In this document: positions 13,372 through 17,667 of the stretch, piece after piece
How the letters are laid out: every line of letters starts with the position of its first letter
How positions within the stretch are numbered: position 1 is the stretch's first letter
Assembly (NCBI GenBank): GCA_964526035.1
Contig: CAZGKE010000064.1
Location: 1 to 17,667, forward strand
Direction: 5' to 3'
DNA: 17,667 nucleotides
Source: DAOMOD01 sp964526035
Lineage (GTDB): Bacteria > Pseudomonadota > Gammaproteobacteria > Xanthomonadales > BPKI01
Notes under the pieces: generated by a model
Seen by the model: only the letters and a program-made list of their open reading frames with translations
The model's database searches: none
Told to the model about the DNA's origin: nothing
Position numbers and translations under genes: made by a program

Positions 13372-15147
13372 GTGAGCACTCCAGCGCCCGCAGTGCAGAC
13401 GGCAAGTGAGGAGATCCTCGCGCTCCTGCAGCAGGGATTGTTCTCGCAGGCCGAACAGCGTCTGGATTCGCTGCAGTCCGGCGGCCTGTGCGACCCGCAC
13501 CTGGCTTATCTGCGCGGCCTGGCCGCACTCGCGCAGGACCGCGACCAGGATGCGTGCGGGTACCTCGAAGAAGCCGCATTGGCCTTGCCGCAGAACCCAG
13601 CCGTTGTCGGCAATCTCGGGCTTTGCCAGACTCGGCTGGGTCGACATGCGGAGGCGTTGGCCGCGCTCGACCGCGCCATCCAGCTGGCCCCCCGGCACGC
13701 CGACTTCCATTACAACCGTGGACTCGCTCTGTTCGCGCTGAACCGTCTGCAGGAGTCCTCCCTGTCGTTTCGCCAGGCGGTGGAACTGCGCGCCGACCAC
13801 GTTGCGGCGTGGACTGCTTTGGGCGAGACCCTGCATGCCTCGGGCCGCTATCTGGAAGCCGATATCGCCTACCAGAGGGCCGCCGATCGCGCGCCTGGCG
13901 ACGCGCTGCTGGCGACACGGCAGGCGTCGCTTTTCTATGACGCCGGCTCCTACGATGCAGCCCTGCGTGCGGCGGACCGCGCGCTGGTGCTGGACCCCGA
14001 ACTGGCCGTCGCCTGGCGCGAGCGCGCGGGCGCCCTGCGTCGCCTGGATCGACTGGACGAAGCCGATGCCGCCATCGACAAGGCGCTGCAGCTTGCGCCA
14101 CACGATGCCGACGCCCTGAAATCGCGGGGACTGATCCGGCAGATGCGCGATGATCTGGGCGGTGCGGCATCCGACTTCACCCAGGCTGCGCAGGCGCACT
14201 TCGCGCCCGGCAAGGCAGCACCACCGACGCGAGACTTCCGCCGCAGCTCGCGCGCCAAACTGCGTCACGACATCGAACAGTTCAGTCACCTCGAGGCCGC
14301 CGGCATCCTGCCTGACGCCGCCCGATTGGCCGCCCGTCACCAAGAGGCCCTGGCCGGGCTCGGGGAAGGTGAAGGTGGCGATGGGAGGGTGGTCGACCTG
14401 TCCAGCCCGATCCTCGATCTGCTGGGCAACGACTACAACCGCCTCCACCACCTCGCCGCGGCGCCGCGACTCGCCGCGGGCGCGCTGAACCCCGATCTCG
14501 ACACCGCTGCCATCGAGGCCGACTATTTCGGACGCGGGCCGGGCATCACCTGGATCGACCAACTGCTGCGCCCGGAAGCCCTCACCGCGCTGCGCCGCTA
14601 CTGCCTGGAATCGACCTTCTGGTTCGACTTCCACCACGTAAACGGCTACGTCGGCGCGTACTTCGAAACCGGGTTTGCCGCGGAATTGCTGCTGCAGATC
14701 GCCGACGAACTGCGCGGCCGCCTGCCCGGCATCTTCCACGGACACAGGCTTACCCAGCTGTGGGCGTACAAGTACGACAGTCGCCTCGACGGAATCGAAA
14801 TGCACGCCGACATCGCCGCGGTGAACCTCAACTTCTGGATCACCCCCGACGCGGCCAATCTCGACCCGGAGACCGGGGGACTGGTGGTCTGGGACAAGGA
14901 AGCTCCGCCGCACTGGAGCTTTGACGAATTCAACACCTCGAGCGACATCGGCCAGGCGCGCATCCGCAAGTTCCTCGACGATTCCGGGGCGCGGATGATC
15001 CGTGTCCCGCATCGCCAGAATCGCGCGGTGCTGTTCAATTCCGACCTGTTTCACCGCACCGACCGCATCCGCTTTCGCGAGGGCTACGAGAATCGGCGCA
15101 TCAACATCACCATGCTCATGGGGCAGCGCAGCGGCAAGGTGCGCTGA
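13372..15147 (+). CDS. TPR protein fused to a 2-oxoglutarate/Fe(II)-dependent oxygenase domain
   Basis: The 591-residue protein has two parts. Residues about 45-277 form at least six TPR repeats (for example 76-107, 109-141, 142-175, 176-209, 210-243, 244-277), a protein-binding solenoid. Residues about 380-585 look like a 2OG-Fe(II) oxygenase of the prolyl-hydroxylase-like group: iron ligands His478-x-Asp480 (EMHADIAAVNLNFWI), the TGGLVVWD strand, the third ligand His561 (FNSDLFHRTD) and a candidate 2OG-binding arginine at 575 or 576 (ENRRINITM). No signal peptide is seen, so it is probably cytoplasmic. The start is GTG at 13372, one nt after the ppk2 stop; an in-frame stop closes the frame just upstream. 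The substrate is unknown. TPR plus prolyl hydroxylase also occurs in eukaryotic prolyl 3-hydroxylases, but direct relationship is not implied. Confidence 0.88.
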   Translation: MSTPAPAVQTASEEILALLQQGLFSQAEQRLDSLQSGGLCDPHLAYLRGLAALAQDRDQDACGYLEEAALALPQNPAVVGNLGLCQTRLGRHAEALAALDRAIQLAPRHADFHYNRGLALFALNRLQESSLSFRQAVELRADHVAAWTALGETLHASGRYLEADIAYQRAADRAPGDALLATRQASLFYDAGSYDAALRAADRALVLDPELAVAWRERAGALRRLDRLDEADAAIDKALQLAPHDADALKSRGLIRQMRDDLGGAASDFTQAAQAHFAPGKAAPPTRDFRRSSRAKLRHDIEQFSHLEAAGILPDAARLAARHQEALAGLGEGEGGDGRVVDLSSPILDLLGNDYNRLHHLAAAPRLAAGALNPDLDTAAIEADYFGRGPGITWIDQLLRPEALTALRRYCLESTFWFDFHHVNGYVGAYFETGFAAELLLQIADELRGRLPGIFHGHRLTQLWAYKYDSRLDGIEMHADIAAVNLNFWITPDAANLDPETGGLVVWDKEAPPHWSFDEFNTSSDIGQARIRKFLDDSGARMIRVPHRQNRAVLFNSDLFHRTDRIRFREGYENRRINITMLMGQRSGKVR

Positions 15148-15170
15148 CGCCGGGTCAGCACGGTCAGCGA

Positions 15171-15440
15171 TCAGCTGGAGACCTCGAAGCCCTCGGGCAA
15201 GCGAGCATCCGGTTCGACCTCCTTCACTTCCACCGACGCCACACTCGCCAGCGGCGGCCCCTGCCATAACCAGTGTTCCAGCGCCGCCAGCGCATCCTCT
15301 GGGCCCGCCGCCAGCAATTCGACTCGGCCATCGGCCAGATTACGGGCGAAACCGCGCAGACCGAGAACGCGCCCCCGCTGTGCGGCGGAAGCGCGGAAAA
15401 ACACGCCCTGCACGCGCCCGCTGACCAGAAAGCGCTTCAT
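15171..15440 (-). CDS. acyP: Acylphosphatase
   Basis: This 89-residue alpha/beta protein hydrolyses acyl phosphates. The substrate-binding loop GRVQGVFFRAS contains the catalytic Arg16 and FARNLADGRVE contains Asn34, matching the family's Arg/Asn pair; length is typical. ATG at 15440 has GAGG 7 nt upstream, inside the end of the upstream thioredoxin gene. It lies 9 nt after that gene, so they are probably cotranscribed, and converges with the TPR-oxygenase gene with only 23 nt between stops and no clear terminator. Confidence 0.96.
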   Translation of the reverse strand: MKRFLVSGRVQGVFFRASAAQRGRVLGLRGFARNLADGRVELLAAGPEDALAALEHWLWQGPPLASVASVEVKEVEPDARLPEGFEVSS

Positions 15441-15449
15441 TGAAGCGCC

Positions 15450-15920
15450 TCAGCCTCCCAGTTCGGCAATCTTGCGCGCCAGATCGCCCGAGGTCACTGG
15501 ACCGAGGAAGCGGTGCACGATTTGCCCGCCCGGATCGATCAGGAAGGTCAGCGGCAATCCGCGGGGCGTGTCGAAATCGGCCGGCGGATCGTAGACGTCG
15601 ACCACCGCAATCGGATAGCCGGCTGGCACCCGCTCAAGAAACGCGCGCAGCTCGTCGAGCTCGATCTCTTCATACGCCAGACCTATGACGCGCACGTCCT
15701 CACGCGCGGCGGCGAACGCGGAGAGATCCGGAATCTCCTTGATGCAGGGGGCACACCAGGTAGCCCAGTAGTTGACCACCACCCAGTTGCCGCGCTGCTC
15801 GACGAGATCGAAGCGACCATGATCCAGAGTCTCCACTGTCAGCGATGGCTTGCTCGACTCGGCACATGCAGCCTGGGCCAGACACAGGATCAGCAATCCG
15901 ATCAGAAGGGTTCTTGTCAC
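15450..15920 (-). CDS. TlpA/ResA-like periplasmic thioredoxin
   Basis: The 156-residue protein has an N-terminal signal (MTRTLLIGLLILCLAQAACA, likely cleaved near residue 20; the AQAAC is not a good lipobox) and a thioredoxin fold. The redox motif WCAPC has Cys56 and Cys59 in NYWATWCAPCIKEIP, and the cis-proline region is GLPLTFLID. It likely acts as a periplasmic disulfide reductase; the partner is unknown. The start is GTG at 15920, whose GTGA overlaps the TGA of the YihY-family gene (15917-15919), with GGAG 9 nt upstream. The grouping wrbA, yihY family, thioredoxin and acylphosphatase also occurs in Pseudomonas. Confidence 0.93.
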   Translation of the reverse strand: MTRTLLIGLLILCLAQAACAESSKPSLTVETLDHGRFDLVEQRGNWVVVNYWATWCAPCIKEIPDLSAFAAAREDVRVIGLAYEEIELDELRAFLERVPAGYPIAVVDVYDPPADFDTPRGLPLTFLIDPGGQIVHRFLGPVTSGDLARKIAELGG

Positions 15921-17218
15921 GGGTGATCTCCAGAACGAGCATCATCAGACCGCGCGGACGCGGAAATCATTCCACTGAAGGGCGCATCCATGACTTCGCT
16001 GACCGCACGCTGCAGTCGCTCCAGAAGCGCACGAACCGGTCCGCCGATCTCGTCGTCCTGGCACGGCAGGTGCGGGAGTTCGGCGGGGAGCCGATAGGTA
16101 CCGCTCTGGTAGAGATCACCGATCCGCAGCGCCGACGCGTCGCGCACCAGCACCCACTCCCCGAGTTCGGTGCGCTGCACGACGCGCGCACGGTGCAGAT
16201 CGTCAAGTATCCGCACAAGCTGGTCGTCGGAGAGGATGGGCTCCAGGCGACGCAGCGACTCGGTGCTGTGGCCACGTCCCCCGCTCTGGGCACGATCCAG
16301 GCGCTCGACCACGCGCAGCAGACCATAGAACTCCAGACCTGCGGCCAGACGCATGTGCGGCGGCAGATAGCGGAAAGCGCTCAGACTGGCGGCGAGCGAA
16401 GCGCCCAGCAGCACCACTACCCAGGAGATGTAGATCCAGATCAGGAAGATCGGGATGATTGCCAGCGTTCCGTAAATCTGCTCGTAGGAGGGCACCCGGC
16501 CGAGATAGGCGGCCAGGCCGAATTTCGCCGCCTCGAACAGCAAGGTGGCGACCAGCGCGCCGACGAAGGCGTGGCGGATGGCCACGGTGCGGTTTGGAAT
16601 GACCACGTACGCCATGCAGAAGGCAACCAGCACCACCAGGGTCGGCAGCATCCCCAGCAGGCGGCGCTGCAGACCGAACTCCTGCGCGGTTTCGGAGATC
16701 ATCGGCAGCGAGAACAGATAGGAGCTGATGGCCAGCGAACTCACCACCAGCAGCGGCCCCATGGTCAACGTGGTCCAGTAGACGACGAACCGGGCGGTGG
16801 TGCGTCGCGGCATGGTCACACGCCATATCCGGTTGAAGGCATCCTCGACGCTGGACATCATCAGCAACGCACTGACCAGCAGAGCAATGAGCCCGGCCGC
16901 AGTCATTCTCGAGGCGCCACCTGCAAACTGACGCAGGTATTCCTCGACAGCGCGCGCCGCATCCGGCACGAAATTGTCGAAAATCCAGCCCGTCAGCTGC
17001 TCCGACCACGCATCGAATACCGGGAACACGGATACGATACCCAGCGTGGCCGCGGTAAGCGGCACCAGAGCGAATACGGTGGTATAGGAAAGCGCACCGG
17101 CCGACTGGAAACAGCTGTCGTCGAAAAAGCGCCGCGCCAGAAAGCGCAGAAAAGCCGACACCCTGTCGCGATCAAACCGCGTGTGCAGGCGCCGGACCAG
17201 ACTCTTCACATCGAACAT
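15917..17218 (-). CDS. YihY/UPF0761-family inner-membrane protein
   Basis: This 433-residue protein belongs to the family once called ribonuclease BN/Rbn, a label since withdrawn for YihY; its function is unknown. About six transmembrane segments are visible in the first 290 residues, including the family hallmark SAGALSYTTVFALVPL, then ALLMMSSVEDAFNRIWRV, VVIPNRTVAIRHAFVGAL and YGTLAIIPIFLIWIYISW. The remaining 140 or so residues form a soluble cytoplasmic tail with a winged-helix-like stretch (SDDQLVRILDDLHRARVVQRT) absent from the short E. coli YihY. The ATG at 17218 has no clear ribosome-binding site. Its start region faces that of wrbA. It overlaps the thioredoxin gene downstream by 4 nt. 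Confidence 0.94.
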   Translation of the reverse strand: MFDVKSLVRRLHTRFDRDRVSAFLRFLARRFFDDSCFQSAGALSYTTVFALVPLTAATLGIVSVFPVFDAWSEQLTGWIFDNFVPDAARAVEEYLRQFAGGASRMTAAGLIALLVSALLMMSSVEDAFNRIWRVTMPRRTTARFVVYWTTLTMGPLLVVSSLAISSYLFSLPMISETAQEFGLQRRLLGMLPTLVVLVAFCMAYVVIPNRTVAIRHAFVGALVATLLFEAAKFGLAAYLGRVPSYEQIYGTLAIIPIFLIWIYISWVVVLLGASLAASLSAFRYLPPHMRLAAGLEFYGLLRVVERLDRAQSGGRGHSTESLRRLEPILSDDQLVRILDDLHRARVVQRTELGEWVLVRDASALRIGDLYQSGTYRLPAELPHLPCQDDEIGGPVRALLERLQRAVSEVMDAPFSGMISASARSDDARSGDHP

Positions 17219-17237
17219 GAGCGCAGACTACCAGACC

Positions 17238-17667
17238 ATGAAGGAAATCCTCGTCCTCTACTACAGTCGCAGCGGCCACGTCGCCAGCATGGCCCGCCAG
17301 GTGGCGCGTGGCGTCGGCGAAGGTGGGCTGGTGGCACGCCTGCGCACCGTGCCACCCGTCGCGGCGCAAACCGAATCGGCACTGCCGCCGGTTCCCGATG
17401 TGGGTGCGCCCTACGTGAGCCGCGATGATCTGCTCGAATGCATCGGCCTGGTGCTTGGCAGCCCCACGCGCTTTGGCAACATGGCGGCGCCGCTCAAGCA
17501 CTTCCTCGACAGCACCGGCGCGGAATGGGCTTCGGGCGCGCTGGTCGGCAAGCCCGCCGCCTGCTTCACCGCCACTTCCACCCTGCACGGCGGCCAGGAA
17601 AGCACCCTGCTCAGCATGATGCTGCCGCTGCTGCACCACGGCATGCTGGTGGTCGGCCTGCCCTACA
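17238..17667 (+). CDS. wrbA: WrbA-type NAD(P)H:quinone oxidoreductase, N-terminal part (runs off right edge)
   Basis: This flavodoxin-like FMN protein reduces quinones by two electrons. The visible 143 residues include the phosphate-binding loop LVLYYSRSGHVASMARQV, GSPTRFGNMAAPLKHFLDSTGAEWASGALVGKP and FTATSTLHGGQESTLLSMM, which are WrbA hallmarks. I chose ATG 17238 because MKEILVLYYS matches the family N-terminus. An in-frame ATG at 17217 would add MSADYQT and would overlap the opposite-strand start codon of the YihY gene. Neither has a clear ribosome-binding site, and with at most 19 nt between the divergent starts the promoter must lie in the YihY coding region. Confidence 0.95.
   Translation, partial: MKEILVLYYSRSGHVASMARQVARGVGEGGLVARLRTVPPVAAQTESALPPVPDVGAPYVSRDDLLECIGLVLGSPTRFGNMAAPLKHFLDSTGAEWASGALVGKPAACFTATSTLHGGQESTLLSMMLPLLHHGMLVVGLPY

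Noticed and set aside
13234..15267. A 677-codon open frame on the minus strand
   Set aside because: It is antisense to the well-supported TPR-oxygenase gene and shows no recognisable motif, signal or ribosome-binding site.

Overview
This window is GC-rich gammaproteobacterial chromosome, most likely from the Xanthomonadales (Lysobacterales). The evidence is gene order (TPR lipoprotein, lolB, ispE, tRNA-Gln, prs, rplY, pth, ychF, divergent from hemA-prfA), a tRNA-Tyr/tRNA-Gly/tRNA-Thr/tuf operon, and intergenic repeats of a xanthomonad type: G-rich heptads of form GGGANNN plus REP-like hairpins starting GTGGGAGGG. The genus cannot be read from the sequence.

Layout. Positions 1-488 (minus strand): tRNA-Tyr, tRNA-Gly, tRNA-Thr and the first 18 codons of tuf, behind a recognisable promoter. 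Positions 571-2412 (minus): an apparently accessory insert with a NaChBac-type voltage-gated sodium channel (selectivity filter TLESWSM) and an unrecognised secreted protein. The secreted-protein gene lies between two inverted copies of a composite heptad+REP element. Positions 2413-9342 (minus): a conserved housekeeping run of TPR lipoprotein, lolB, ispE, tRNA-Gln, prs, rplY, pth and ychF. It serves outer-membrane lipoprotein insertion, isoprenoid and PRPP synthesis, and translation. Positions 9505-11855 (plus): hemA and prfA, overlapping by 4 nt. The usual third gene, prmC, is absent and a repeat element (11849-12015) occupies the site. Positions 12070-15147 (plus): a tight three-gene unit of moaB, a class I PPK2 polyphosphate kinase, and a TPR protein fused to a 2-oxoglutarate/Fe(II) oxygenase domain. 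Positions 15171-17218 (minus): acylphosphatase, TlpA-like thioredoxin and a YihY-family membrane protein. These are divergent from a WrbA-type quinone reductase that runs off the right edge.

Genes are closely packed and many are translationally coupled. Stop/start overlaps of 4 nt occur at TPR/lolB, lolB/ispE, hemA/prfA, moaB/ppk2 and yihY/tlpA, three of them with GTG or TTG starts. No gap without a gene exceeds 300 bases. The longer ones (1411-1642, 4877-5064, 11856-12069) are largely filled by the heptad/REP repeat elements; 9343-9504 is the divergent promoter region.

Most worth a second look: the sodium channel; the paired heptad+REP elements around the unknown secreted gene; the related elements between prs and rplY and after prfA; the TPR-oxygenase with its PPK2 and MoaB partners; and a 12-bp perfect hairpin over the catalytic motif of pth. 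No CRISPR array, insertion sequence, transposase or recognisable defence system is present.
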